Positions 35,501 to 47,163 of a stretch of DNA of 64,000 bases are shown here, piece by piece. The stretch lies in assembly GCA_023053575.1 (NCBI GenBank), contig JAKZAP010000053.1, positions 1 to 64,000 on the forward strand, given 5' to 3'. The DNA is from Branchinecta lynchi (Eukaryota; Arthropoda; Branchiopoda; Anostraca; Branchinectidae). How positions within the stretch are numbered: position 1 is the first letter of the stretch; each line of letters opens with the position of its first letter. The notes below the pieces were generated by a model. That model saw nothing but the letters and a program-made list of their open reading frames with translations. It searched no databases and was not told the DNA's origin. A program made the translations under genes and the position numbers.

Positions 35501-36499
35501 CAATTTTTTTAAAGTAAAAAAGTGTTTTCTTTGTTTTTCTCTGTCAGTCCCTTGAATTACGCGCTTGTGTCAGCACTACAGGTAGAGTGAAGCTTGGGCT
35601 TTCAATACATGTATTCATCTCTGCTATTGGCTTGGTACTTCTCAGTGAATAGGGCTCTGAAAAAGCAAACAAATTTATTTTTTTTGTTTTCTGTGTTGTT
35701 TAATAGAATTCTGCTACTCTGCCAACTACAACAGGTAAACTGAAGCCTGGGCCTTCAAACGATATATGATTCACTGTTACTGGATTACCAAGTGTCACAT
35801 TGGGTGGCTTTGAAAAAACTGTTTTGGTAAACAAATGTAATTTCTAGGCTGTCTATGCGATTTCTTGGAATTTTCTAACTTTGCGACCAGTTTTGGTAGA
35901 TTTAAGCATGAGTTTTCCACAAATCCATGTATCTCTGATACTGGCTTAGTCAGTTTGTTGCTGGGTTCCTATGGTAAACTCATTAGCTGTTTTTTTTAAC
36001 TGCCCTACTTGATACTGTTGAATGTTTTGTCGCCTCACTGTTCAGTTCACCTGACTGACGGTATTAGTTTGTTCCATTCTTTTTCCATGCATTTTCCATG
36101 CTTAAAATACTATTCTGAGGCTGTCTATACACAACTACACTAAGAGGTTAAGTATCGCTCAATGGAACCTATTATCGCTCACCAGAGCTGCGTTTGATTT
36201 GCATTGACTGATAGCGTTCGATTTATCCAGTCGACTGAGATTTTGGACTAAACTTTGACTTTTGAGAACCGAGAATAAATGGTCATTCGTTCCATGGTTA
36301 AGCGATTAAGCTACAGTAAGCGGTCAAGTAACGCTCAATGTACCTATCATCGCTCACCATAGCTGGGTTCGATCCGCATTTCCAGACGACTGAAATCATC
36401 ATTTCGCTGTTTCATTTGCTATTCTCAGTTGACTGATAGCGTTAAATTTATCCAGTCGACTGACATTGTCGACTAAAGGTGACTTTTGACAACAGAGAA

Positions 36500-38712
36500 C
36501 AAACAGTCATTTGTTCCATGGATAACCGATTAAAGTAAGCGGTCAAGTATCGCTCAATGGAACATTTTATCTCTCACTAGAGCTGCATTTGATTTGCATT
36601 TCCAGTTAACTTAAATCGTCATTTTGCAGTTTTATTTCCTATTCTCAGCTGACTGATAGGTTCTATTTATCCAGTCGACTGACATTGTCCACTAAAAGTT
36701 GACTTTGGACGACCGACAACAAATGGTCATTCGTTCCATGGATAACCGGTTAAGCAACAGTAAGTGGTCAAGTATCGCTCAATGGAACATTTTATCGCTC
36801 ACCAGAGCTGTGTTTGATTTGCATTTCCAGTTGACTGAAATAATCTTTTTGCTGTTTTATTTGCTATTCTCAGTTAGCATTCAATTTATCCAGTCGACTC
36901 AGATTCTCTTTCTTGGGATTTTCTAACTTTACAACCAGTTTTGGTAGATTAAAGCATGGACTTTCCACAGATATGTGTATCTCTGATATTGGCTTAGTCA
37001 GTTTCTTGCTCATGGTGTCCTTTGATAAACTCATTAGCTGTGTTTTTTTAACTGACCTGCTAGACCCTGTTGAATCTTTTGTTGTCTCACTATTCAGTTC
37101 ACCTGACTGCCTGGTCCGGTACTAGTTCGTTCCATGCTTAAAATACTATTTTGGGGCTGTCTCTACACAACTACAGTAAGCGGTCAAGTAACACTCAATG
37201 GAAGCTATTATTGCTCACCAGAGCTGCGTTTGATTCACATTTCCAGTTGACCTTAAGTTATTAATTTGCCGTTTTATTTGCTATTCTCAGTTGACTGATA
37301 GCATTCAATTTATCCAATCTATTGAGATTGTCCACTAAAAGTTGACTTTGGACGACCGACAACAAATGGTCTTCGTTCCATGGATCACCGGTTAACCAAC
37401 TGTAAGCGGTCAAGTATTGCTCGATGGAACATTTTATCGCTCACTAGAGCTGCATTTGATTTGCATTTCCAGTTAACTTAAATTGTCATTTTGCAGTTTT
37501 ATTTCCTATTCTCAGTTGACTGATAGGTTCTATTTATCTTTTCGACTGACATTGTCCACTAAAAGTTGACTTTGGACGACCGACAACAAATGGTCATTCG
37601 TTCCATGGATAACCGGTTAAGCAACAGTAAGTGGCCAAGTATCGCTCAATGGAACATTTTATCGCTCACCAGAGCTGTGTTTGATTTGCATTTCCAGTTG
37701 ACTGAAATAATCTTTTTGCTGTTTTATTTGCTATTCTCAGTTAGCATTCAATTTATCCAGTTGACTCAGATTCTCTTTCTTGGGATTTTCTAACTTTACA
37801 ACCAGTTTTGGTAGATTTAAGCATGGACTTTCCACAGATATGTGTATCTCTGATATTGGCTTAGTCAGTTTCTTGCTCATGGTGTCCTTTGATAAACTCA
37901 TTAGCTGTGTTTTTTTAACTGACCTGCTAGACCCTGTTGAATCTTTTGTTGTCTCACTATTCAGTTCACCTGACTGCCTGGTCCGGTACTAGTTCGTTCC
38001 ATGCTTAAAATACTATTTTGGGGCTGTCTCTACACAACTACAGTAAGCGGTCAAGTAACACTCAATGGAACCTATTATTGCTCACCAGAGCTGCGTTTGA
38101 TTCACATTTCCAGTTGACTTAAGTTATTAATTTGCCGTTTTATTTGCTATTCTCAGTTGACTGATAGCGTTCAATTTATCCAATCGATTGAGATTGTCCA
38201 CTAAAAGTTGACTTTGGATGACCGACAACAAATGGTCATTTGTTCCATGGATCACCGGTTAACCAACTGTAAGCGGTCAAGTATTGCTCAATGGAACATT
38301 TTATCGCTCACTAGAGCTGCATTTGATTTGCATTTCCAGTTAACTTAAATCGTCATTTTGCAGTTTTATTGCCTATTCTCAGTTGACTGATAGGTTCTAT
38401 TTATCCAGTCGACTGACATTGTCCACTAAAAGTTGACTTTGGACGACCGACAACAAATGGTCATTCATTCCATGGATAACCGGTTAACAAACAGTAAGTG
38501 GTCAAGTATCGCTCAATGGAACATTTTATCACTCACCAGAGCTGTGTTTGATTTGCATTTCCAGTTGACTGAAATAATCTTTTTGCTGTTTTATTTGCTA
38601 TTCTCAGTTAGCATTCAATTTATCCAGTCGACTCAGATTCTCTTTCTTGGGATTTTCTAACTTTACAACCAGTTTTGGTAGATTTAAGCATGGACTTTCC
38701 ACAGATATGTGT
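36500..38712 (+). repeat. 867-bp higher-order tandem repeat in the left arm
   Basis: Three copies of one block start about 867 bp apart (anchor points 36699, 37566, 38433) with near identity, including a frame of 75 codons in each. The frames are not domain-bearing and their equality only reflects recent duplication. The third copy is cut at 38712, where a basic unit resumes. Confidence 0.8.
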
Positions 38713-38774
38713 ACTCAATGGAACCTATTATCGCTCACCAGAGCTGCGTTTGATTTGCATTTCCAGTTGACTGA

Positions 38775-39725
38775 AACTCTGTTATTTGCTGTTCTCAGTT
38801 GATTCATATTGTTCGATTTAGCTCTTGGCAAGGGTGTGGAAACTCAAGAAGGTAAGGGAACATCACTAAAAAAATATGACAAAGCGACCTAATCATGTTC
38901 TATAACATTTAGACAATTACTAAAATTTGTCTCCTTGATGACGCTGTACGTAGCAGCTTCAATTTGAGGGTCTCATGAAGAGACCTCTTACGTGGACCAA
39001 TTTATAGTACTTCAACCTACAAACAATAGTATGTTTGTAACGTACAATAGAATGTTCCTATAACAAGAGCAACATCTGTAGAGGAGATAGTACTTCAACA
39101 ATTAGAAAAAGAGTGAGAAGAATATTCATGGAGGACTAGTAAAACATATGGTATGTGAAAAAAGAATCACCAAAAAGTTGACTTTTGACGATCGAGATAA
39201 AATGGTAATTCATTCCATGGTTAACCGGTTAACCTACAGTAAGCAGTCAAGTATCGCTCAATGGAACCTATTATCACTCACCAGAGCTGCATTCTATTCG
39301 CATTTCTAGCTAACTTAAATCATCATTTTACTCTGTTATTTGCTGTTCTCAGTTGATTCATATTGTTCGATTTAGCTCTTGGCAAGGGTGTGGAAACTCA
39401 AGAAGGTAAGGGAACATCACTAAAACAATATGACAAAGCGACCTAATCATGTTCTATAACATTTAGACAATTACTAAAATTACCCTTTGCTTGTCTCCTT
39501 GATGATGCTGTACGTAGCAGCTTCAATTTGAGGGTCTCATGAAGAGACCTCTTACGTGCACCAATCTATAGTACTTGAACATACAAACAATAGTATGTTC
39601 CTACAACAAGAGCAACATCTGCAGAGGAGATAGTACTTCAACAATTAAAAAAAGAGTGAGAGGAATATTCATGGAGGACTAGTAAAGAACGTATGGTATG
39701 TGAAAAAAGAATCACCAAAACCAAC
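38775..39725 (+). repeat. Central direct duplication of the foldback element
   Basis: TTGTTCGATTTAGCTCTTGG then CAAGGGTGTGGAAACTCAAG is present at about 38811 and again at about 39366, each followed by ATGTTCTATAACATTTAGAC and GAGGGTCTCATGAAGAGACC. The copies are close to identical. Noncoding. Confidence 0.75.
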
Positions 39726-39964
39726 AAAACAAAATTACCAGAGTGGGTGCGTTAGTCCATGTAGGTTAACTTGAACACTTTTAGCTAGGACTTCCATAGC
39801 CAGTGTAAAACATTAAGAATAAGCTTATTTTTTTTTTTTTTACCATCATTGGATAGGTAGCGTACTCTGTAGCACCAGATTTGTTAGAACATGAAAAAAT
39901 GTCGGCCTCATGGCCGCAATTTGAAATGACCAGTAAAAGGTGACCGGTTGGTTAGATTCCGCAA

Positions 39965-41335
39965 TCTTTTTCTCAACCTACGCTTACATTCTCGGTTAAC
40001 CATGGAATGAATGACCATTTGTTCTCAGTTGTCAAAAGTCAACTTTTAGTCGACAATCTCAGTCAACTGGATAAGTTGAATGCTATCAGTCAACTGATAA
40101 TAGCAAATAAAACAGCAAAAAGATGATTTAATTCAACTGGAAATGCAAATCGAACCCAGCTCTGGTGAGCGATAATAAGTTCCATTGAGCATTACTTGAC
40201 CGCTTACTGTAGCTTAACCGGTTAACCATGGAACAAATGACCATTTGTTCTCGGTTGTCAAAAGTCAACTTTTAATCGACAATTTCAGTTGACTGGATAA
40301 ATCGAACGCTGTCAGTCAACTGAGAATAGCAAATAAAACAGCAAAAAGATGATTTAAGTCAACTGGAAATGCAAATCGGACCCATCTCTGGTGAGCGATA
40401 ATAAGTTCCATTGAGCGTTACTCTTGACCGCTTACTGTAGCTTAACCGGTTAACCATGGAATGAATGACCATTCGTTCTTGGTTGTCAAAAGTCAGCTTT
40501 TAATCGACAATTTATGTCGACTGGATAAATCAATCGCTTTCGGTCAACTGAGAATAGCAAATAAAATGGAAAAATGATGATTTAAGTCAACTGGAAAGGC
40601 AAATCGAACGCAGCTCTGGTGAGCGATAATAGGTTCCATTGAGTTTACTTGACAGCTTACTGTAGGTTAACCGGTTAACCATGGAACAAATAACCATTTG
40701 TTCTCGTTTGTCAAAAGTCAACTTTCAGTCAACAGTCTCAATAGATTGGATAACCCAAGAGCTAAATCGAACAATATGAATCAACTGAGAACAGCAAATA
40801 AAACAGTAAAATGATGATTTAAGTTAGCTAGAAATGCGAATAGAATGCAGCTCTGGTGAGTGATAATATGTTCCATTGAGCGATACTTGACTGCTTACTG
40901 TAGGTTAACCGGTTAACCATGGAATGAATTACCATTTTATCTCAATCGGCAAAAGTCAACTTTTTGTCGACAACCTGAGTCTACTGGATAAATTGAATGC
41001 TAACTGTGAATAGCAAATAAAACCACAAAAAGATTATTTCAGTCAACTGGAAATGCAAATCAAACGCAGCTCTGGTGAGCGATAAAATGTTCCACTGTTG
41101 GTTAACCGGTGATCCATGGAACGAATGACCATTTGTTGTCGGTCGTCCAAAGTCAACTTTTAATGGACAATCTCAATAGATTGGATAAATTGAACGCTAT
41201 CAGTCAACTGAGAATAGCAAATAAAACGGCTAAATAATAACTTAAGTCAACTAGAAATGCGAATAAAACGCAGCTCTGGTGAGCGATAATAGGTTCCATT
41301 GAGTGTTACTTGACCGCTTACTGTGGTTGTGTAGA
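39965..41335 (-). repeat. Tandem units in the right foldback arm
   Basis: Six units, anchored by GCAGCTCTGGTGAGCGATAA-type text at about 40157, 40385, 40612, 40850, 41068 and 41273 (spacing about 205-238 bp). Each also has GGTTAACCGGTTAACCATGG. They are the reverse complement of the left-arm units and lack the 867-bp periodicity. Confidence 0.75.
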
Positions 41336-42369
41336 GACAGCCTCAGAATAGTATTTTAAGCATGGAAAATGCATGGAAAAAGAATGGAACAAACTAATAC
41401 CGGACCAGTCAGTCAGGTGAACTGAACAGAGGCGACAAAACATTCAACAGTATCAAGCAGGCAGTTAAAAAAAAACAGCTAATGAGTTTACCATAGGAAC
41501 CCAGCAACAAACTGACTAAGCCAGTATCAGAGATACATGGATGTCTATCTACCAAAACTGGTCGCAAAGTTAGAAAATTCCAAGAAATCTCATAGACAGC
41601 CTAGAAATTACATTTGTTTACGAAAACAGTTTTTTCAGAGCCACCCAATGTGACACTTGGTAATCAAGTAACAGTGAATCATATATCGTTTGAAAGCCCA
41701 GGCTTCACTTTACCTGTTGTAGTTGGCAGAGTAGCAGAAGTCTATTAAACAACACAGAAAACAAAAAAATAAATTTGTTTGCTTTTTCAGAGCCCTACTC
41801 ACTGGGAAGTACCAAGCCAATAGCAGAGATGAATACATGTATTGAAAGCCCAAGCTTCACTCTACCTGTAGTGCTGACACAAGCGCGTAATTCAAGGGAC
41901 TGACAGAGAAAAACAAAGAAAACACTTTTTTACTTTAAATAAATTGGAAATTAGATGAGACTGTTGGTCTGAATTTGAGACTGTTGGTCTCGTTTCCGAG
42001 ACTGGTGGTTCCCGGCACCATTTTTCTGAGACTGATGGTTCAAAACAGTGAGACTGGTGTGTTCCGCGAATGAGACTGGTGGACCACATTCCCCACCCTG
42101 AGAAGGAGTTTTGCTCCAGCATGTGCTCAGTTGTGTAATAACCGATAAGTTAGTTCTTTTTGGTGTTTTTGTGCCAAAACTGTAGAGTAACAGAATGATA
42201 TTTTATTTGTTTTTTATGACGAGAATTCAAATTGGGCGGTTACGCTGTGATGGCTACTTCTGAGAAATAAAATTATATTTTATTATGGTTTAGAGTATTG
42301 GTAACAAGGAATCAGAGTGGTGAGAAGAATAACTGCCATGACGGAAATAGGTCCGAGAACAATTTTTGG

Positions 42370-42768
42370 GTTTGTTGTTAGTTGCATTTTTGCAGATACA
42401 ACAGTCTAAAGGTCATTTTCACAGTTATCGTAGTATCTGATATTCAGATCTGCAATGTATCTGATAGTCAGATCAGATACCGCCGTCCCCGGTCACGGTC
42501 TCGACAACCGTGACCACAATCCCGACCATGGAATATTTTAGTTGTTTGTCCAATTGGTGGGGAAAAGTTACGTCACTCTAGATGTCAGTGTATATCAGTA
42601 TTTCTTTTAAGATGATTTCGAAAAGTTCAAATCCGGCCGTTTTGCAAATATTGTCGTTTTTCAGAGCAACCATAGAACCAGATACCCCGGTATCTGCAGA
42701 ATGACTAATTGTATATCCAGTTACCGTTATAACAGATACCATGGTATCTGCAAAAACGCAACTAATAT
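42370..42768. mobile_element. Palindromic MITE, ATACCATGGTATCTG family
   Basis: It begins GTTAGTTGCATTTTTGCAGA and ends ATACCATGGTATCTGCAAAA then ACGCAACTAATAT. The interior has GTTACGTCACTCTAGATGTC and GTCCAATTGGTGGGGAAA, shared with the copies at 3739 and 47164. Confidence 0.7.
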
Positions 42769-42924
42769 ATTTTGCTAACTAGGAATACTGTCAAAAGAAG
42801 TGAGAAGGAAAAATATTGGAAAAAAGAAGAAAAGTAGATCTTTCTTTCAAGATATTTCTATCGTTTTTTGGACAACTGTTAAGCAGTTAAGTATCACAGG
42901 GACACTCAAAGTTTGAGAATGAGC

Positions 42925-43409
42925 GTGTCCGAAAGCTCCGAAACGAACGAAAATGCTGAATTAATTCAGCATTTTATGCAGCATTTCGCTTTCGGACTTA
43001 AATTTTCGCTCAATTAATGCAGCATTAATTCAGCATAAATTCATCGAAAAATTCAGCAAGAATGCTGAATTTTCAAGAAGAAACTGGGGAGTAAGGCGAT
43101 TCTCTCAGTGTTGCGGCGGCAAACATAACAAATACAAAAAGACAACTGACAATTTGGCAAACATTCCAAATTCTAAGAGAACTGGCGATCATGGCCAACG
43201 AGAAAGGAAAGATAAGAAGGTTGGATATCGGTAGCTGGCCCATTTTGTAAGCTTTATACGGCTAATTCTTTTTTCTTCTTCTTCTTCCTGACTTAAACTT
43301 TAAAATTCTAGAAGTGTCAGAGAAGAAAAAAGGTAACAGCTTTCGGACAAAAAGAAAAGAAAATGCAGCATTAATGCAGCATTTACAGCCCCAAAAAGCT
43401 TTCGGACAC
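42925..43409. mobile_element. TIR element with GTGTCCGAAAGCT ends and AT palindromes
   Basis: GTGTCCGAAAGCT at 42925 and its complement ending 43409 define a 485-bp unit. Just inside each end are words built on ATGCTGAATTAATTCAGCAT and AATGCAGCATTAATGCAGCA. No target duplication is clear and no frame is conserved. Confidence 0.6.
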
Positions 43410-43564
43410 ATTCAATGTTGTTACTGGATTGAAATACAATACCAAGTAATCCTGTAGGCCTATTTATGAAGCAATAATATAGCTAAGATGGGTCTTTAAA
43501 CAACTGGATACTATGCACAATGTACTACTCTATAAAAGACCTATCCTACAGATGATACTAACTT

Positions 43565-44400
43565 ACTCTACTAGGCTACAGGAGGGGTATCCAACCTCAG
43601 GCAAGATTCCAAATTTTCAGAGATGTGTTTCCTTCAGAACAATCTATCTGGCTTAAAAAGGATCCAAAAATTATGACAAACTAATTGAATGGTTTACATA
43701 ATGGACAAACAAATACTGCTTCAATGTTTTATAAGTAGTGCACTGATAGACAAAAATGCTCCTCATTATAAAATGTTTCCATCTCAAGGGCGTTTTTCCC
43801 CATTAAAAAATTATATATTTGGTTTGATTTGGTTTTCACATGAGACCCCGTCTTGTGGGTCCTGGTTTGTCTACGTTGCTCCGACAAGGGAGTCCTAGAC
43901 TTCTAAATTATATTCCAAAAATTCTTTATGGTATTGGTCACGGTACAAGTCCCTTGTGTAAAGTGACATCTATATTGCTTCAATGTTTCTAGTTAAACAT
44001 ATTTTTCTTTTTTTCAAAGCAGATTCAAAACAAAGAAATGACAGAATTTTAATATCTTTGGACAAATTACTGTTGAAAAAGTCATATTTTGCCTCTTGAC
44101 TGTCAGGACACCATGTACATTTCATTTTAACAGGCAGCAATTGAGGTAGTGTAAAAACAAGGTCAGGCACCTCTCCTGTACAGTGGAGATATGCTTATGT
44201 GAATGTTTGTTGGCACTGGACTTTGCCATTTTCATGCACCTGCTTTGTCTAAAGCTAACTACCAGTTAGCCAAAATAGGTAATTAAGGTCATCTGAAGAC
44301 ACCTGGCATTTTGGATCTTCATTCGACCATTTAGCCTAAAACTGCACTGCTCACATTAAATTAACTATTCACATAAACACACCTCTACTATAGGCTACTC
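43565..44400. mobile_element. Probable MITE with TAGGCTA at both edges
   Basis: The left edge reads TAGGCTACAGGAGGGGTATC; the right edge is CACACCTCTACTATAGGCTA. The left-edge motif, ACAGGAGGNGTATCCAACCTC in shorter words, also occurs near 59690 and, reversed, near 22820. The segment includes a copy of the tRNA 3' flank (43740-43765). Noncoding. Confidence 0.4.
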
Positions 44401-44556
44401 AATCAAAACAAACTCTTGCAACTGCAACTTTATCTATTATTCACATAACCTGCTATCTTTAGGGTTTCTGCCAATCTGGCTGCTCTAGTCTTCTCCGGAG
44501 CAGGAGGTCTGCCTCCATTTTGCTGTCATCTGGTCAGTCTTATGATCTCCTAGAAC

Positions 44557-46194
44557 CAGGGGCGTCGCAAGTGCATTTTCAGTGGGGGGGTGCAGAGCCA
44601 AAATTTTACCGAATATTTATTCAAACAATGTTTGCAACGGATACGTCAGCTACGATTTTTTTCATCAGCGATATTTCGGCCCTTCTTGGCAAGGGTCCTC
44701 GTCAGCTGTCAATCTTCTGGTTCAACTTCGGGGAAGGAAACAAACCTGTAATCAAAATCGTAGCTGACGTATCCGTTGCAAACATTGTTTGAATAAATGT
44801 TTCAAAGTCAGCTTGGGCTCAAAGAATATTTTTTTTTTTTTTACCGAATCTTTCAAAAATTTTACCCAATCCTAGAACTAAGAATTCGAGCTTTAAATTA
44901 TGGGACAGAAACGATTACGTAGGAAGAGTAACAATAAAAGGCAGCATGAACGTCGATAAGCCAACTATTAGGCGCCGTTTTGGCGAAGCCCACATAGAGA
45001 ATACGTTGCCGGGCATGATTGCAGTAACAGCTACTATCTATTATAGCCAACAGAAAATTAAATCGAGCGCCGCAGGCGAAAATTTTCGAAATCCATTTTT
45101 TTTGTTTTTGTAGGCTAAAATTTAATTGCTTCTATTACAAATTCTATCATTTACCGTTGATGAAATACCGAGACTCTTAAGAAGTTCTAGAAAACGGATG
45201 GAGCGACGTTCCGGCAGCAGCAGCAACTGTAGTCTAGTCAATATACTACCTATGATAACATAAAGTGAGCGCCGCAGGCAACATTTTTTTTTGCTTTTTC
45301 CTGCCAAATTTAATTTCCATTCAAATTCTAGCTTTTAATGTTTCGAAATCTCAATCCTAAAACTGGCTTAAAACCCCCGTCAAATTATGCGCCCTTCCAC
45401 AAAATAGAGAACATTACGAAAAGTGCTGCAGGCGGAATTTTCGAAATATTTATGATCAGATTTTCTTTTTGGGATCCGAAATAAAAGTAAGGACTATCGA
45501 TGATATCACAGATCATCAATTTTGTCTGCGACAAGTGCTTCACTCGACCTCTTCTGAATTTCGAGGTTCGTGGTAACTTCCGGATCCTGGCAATTACAAC
45601 GAATAAGTTACCGAATCTCAGTTATTATACCGAATAAGTTTAGACCGATAGCGTGTTCGGGGTTCTGTATAACCACCGTATCCCGGTTAGTATACCGAAT
45701 TGTTTCGGTATCGAAAGACTACCGAACAATATTCATATTTGGTATACTTTCGTCGAAACTGGAACAAAGTCAGGATTCGTGGTTAACTTCCGAATCCTGG
45801 AAATTACACTTAATAAATTACCGAATCCCAATCATGACACCGAATAATTCTGAACCAACAGCTTATTCGGGAGTCTGTGTAACTGCGGAATCTCCATAAA
45901 TATACCGAATAGTTTCGGCATTGAAAAATTACCAAATGATTTCAGTAATTCTCTCACCAAATTCGTGATAACTAACGAATACTGGCAACTATACCGAATC
46001 CCGATCATTATACCGAAGAGATTTGTACAGATAGCCTATTTAGGAGTCTGTATATATCTACTGAATCGCCGTAAATCGAAAAAATACCGAACAATTTTAG
46101 TAAACTTTTGGGCCTCCTGCCCAAAATTTTATCGAATCTCAAAAAGGTGGGGGGTGCTGCACCCCCGGCACCCCCCCCCCTTGCAACGCCCCTG
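44557..46194. mobile_element. hAT-type nonautonomous element with 8-bp target duplication
   Basis: The ends CAGGGGCGTCGCAAG (44557) and CTTGCAACGCCCCTG (to 46194) are inverted. CCTAGAAC at 44549-44556 and 46195-46202 is an exact 8-bp target duplication. CAGGGGCG ends are common among animal hAT elements. The interior repeats CCGAATAAGTT/CCGAATCCC-type words and has no transposase. A hammerhead element is nested at 44616-44838. Confidence 0.85.
44616..44838. mobile_element. Hammerhead-bearing element nested in the hAT
   Basis: A minus unit (core about 44645-44710) is followed directly by an inverted partial plus unit (AAATCGTAGCTGACGTATCC) and the family end CAGCTTGGGCTCAAAGAATA. TTTTACCGAAT lies before it (about 44605-44615) and after it (about 44839-44849), an 11-bp target duplication. 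In this copy the base pair next to CTGACGA is altered (CAGC shortened to CAG). Confidence 0.7.
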
Positions 46195-46202
46195 CCTAGA
46201 AC

Positions 46203-46640
46203 TGCCAAACCTCTATCTGGGGAGGTTTGGCAGGTCTAGAAGATCTTATGACTACAAAAATGAGGCAAACCTCCTGCTCAGAAGATCAGTGGAGCAGCCA
46301 GATTGGCAGAAACCCTACAGATAGCAGTTCATGTAGATAAGATAAAGACTGGTTGGTTCATTGATTGATAGACAATACCTCAGCTTCAGGAGATTACTTG
46401 ACAGCCAGATCAGAGCTGGATCAGTGGAAACCTCCCAGGTCGGCCAGAGGTCGGCAACTACAACAGTGGCAAGATCAGGTCAAACCAGCAAGAGTGGCAC
46501 AGACTCTGTATATAGACTAACTGTGAACAAGAATTACAACAAATTAAAGCGCTAAACTTGAATAATTAACTCAAAAACTAGGAAAAGAATTTAAAATTTT
46601 GCATTGAAAAGACTCACAAAGGAGGGGACACATCTTCTTT
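46203..46640. other. No gene supported
   Basis: After the repeat end at 46322 a 64-codon plus frame lies at 46361-46555. It has no recognisable domain or splice signals. It lies just beyond the 3' side of the zinc-finger first exon (on the other strand). Confidence 0.3.
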
Positions 46641-46730
46641 TTTACCAGGCATGAATCAGGTCAATTGCCTGGATGGGCGAATATCTACACATGACATAAT
46701 CTTTTTTCAAAATAAAGCTGAAAAATATAC

Positions 46731-46887
46731 CTGACAAGTCAAGACCTGGTTGCAGTTGTTGCATCTCTCTTTTCACCACTTCACTCGGTTCTTCTTTTAT
46801 ATATACTGCGCGGCATTGCTCCTGGTGCTGTAGAAGACTGCCTTCACAGGAAAAATTATCAAAGCAGTAGGCGCAACTTGTAACCAT
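46731..46887 (-). CDS. Zinc-finger protein first coding exon
   Basis: From the ATG at 46887 the exon encodes MVTSCAYCFDNF then GSLLQHQEQC, a C-x2-C...H-x4-C zinc-finger-like unit at residues 5-25. It continues with AVYIKEEPSEVVKRE, in which IKEE fits a SUMO-acceptor site, and ends PGLDLS. A donor CAG/GTATAT follows at 46731/46730, leaving phase 1. The terminal exon at 28622 begins in the same phase after an AG acceptor, and the joined codon is GAC. This layout, a short N-terminal exon with KEEP-type acidic text followed by one exon with all fingers, is common in invertebrate zinc-finger genes. The alternative partner is the decayed array at 54691-55310, but that lies upstream on this strand and cannot be downstream exon material. 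Transcript support is lacking. Confidence 0.65.
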
Positions 46888-47163
46888 CGTTTGATCCCTT
46901 TTCTAGAAAAAAAACAAGTACCTCTAGAAACACGGGGAAAGAACAGTTTGAATACAACGCGCTACACTGTTACGAGGCACCTATCGACCAAGTAATTCAA
47001 TTCTTCGGCACTAATAGCCTGTGAAGAAGTCCGCTAGAGAATGCGCTGGCTGTTTTTGGAACTTTTCAAAAGCTCGCTTCACTTTCCAGATCTGTTTAGT
47101 TTACATCGGAGATAACACCAGCCTGGATTTTTGTGCCTGCAAGATTAACTGACACCTGATAAT

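Larger units (their letters stand above)
35327..42100. mobile_element. Foldback-type transposon, 6.77 kb, with 5-bp target duplication
   Basis: The ends are inverted: CAGGGTGGGGAATGTGG at 35327 and its complement at 42100. They are flanked by AGAAG at 35322-35326 and 42101-42105. The outer 800 bp of each arm (35327-36140; 41310-42100) are inverted copies. Inner parts of both arms are built from a tandem unit of about 200-230 bp (TGGAACCTATTATCGCTCAC and CAGAGCTGCGTTTGATTTGC), on opposite strands. The left arm adds an 867-bp higher-order repeat. The centre (38820-39960) holds two direct copies of a block of about 350 bp. No transposase frame exists, so it is nonautonomous. Its architecture matches Foldback/Galileo-like elements; CAGGG ends could also suggest hAT. 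Confidence 0.85.
44459..46322. mobile_element. Interrupted inverted-repeat element hosting a hAT insertion
   Basis: 44459-44548 (TAGGGTTTCTGCCAATCTGG) is the inverse of 46225-46320 (CCAGATTGGCAGAAACCCTA). Its centre is a hairpin around CTGCCAAACCTC and GAGGTTTGGCAG (46202-46234). The hAT element at 44557-46194 interrupts it. Confidence 0.6.

Noticed and set aside
36699..38660. Three identical 75-codon frames spaced 867 bp
   Set aside because: They are copies within the higher-order repeat of a foldback element; equality reflects duplication, not selection on a protein.
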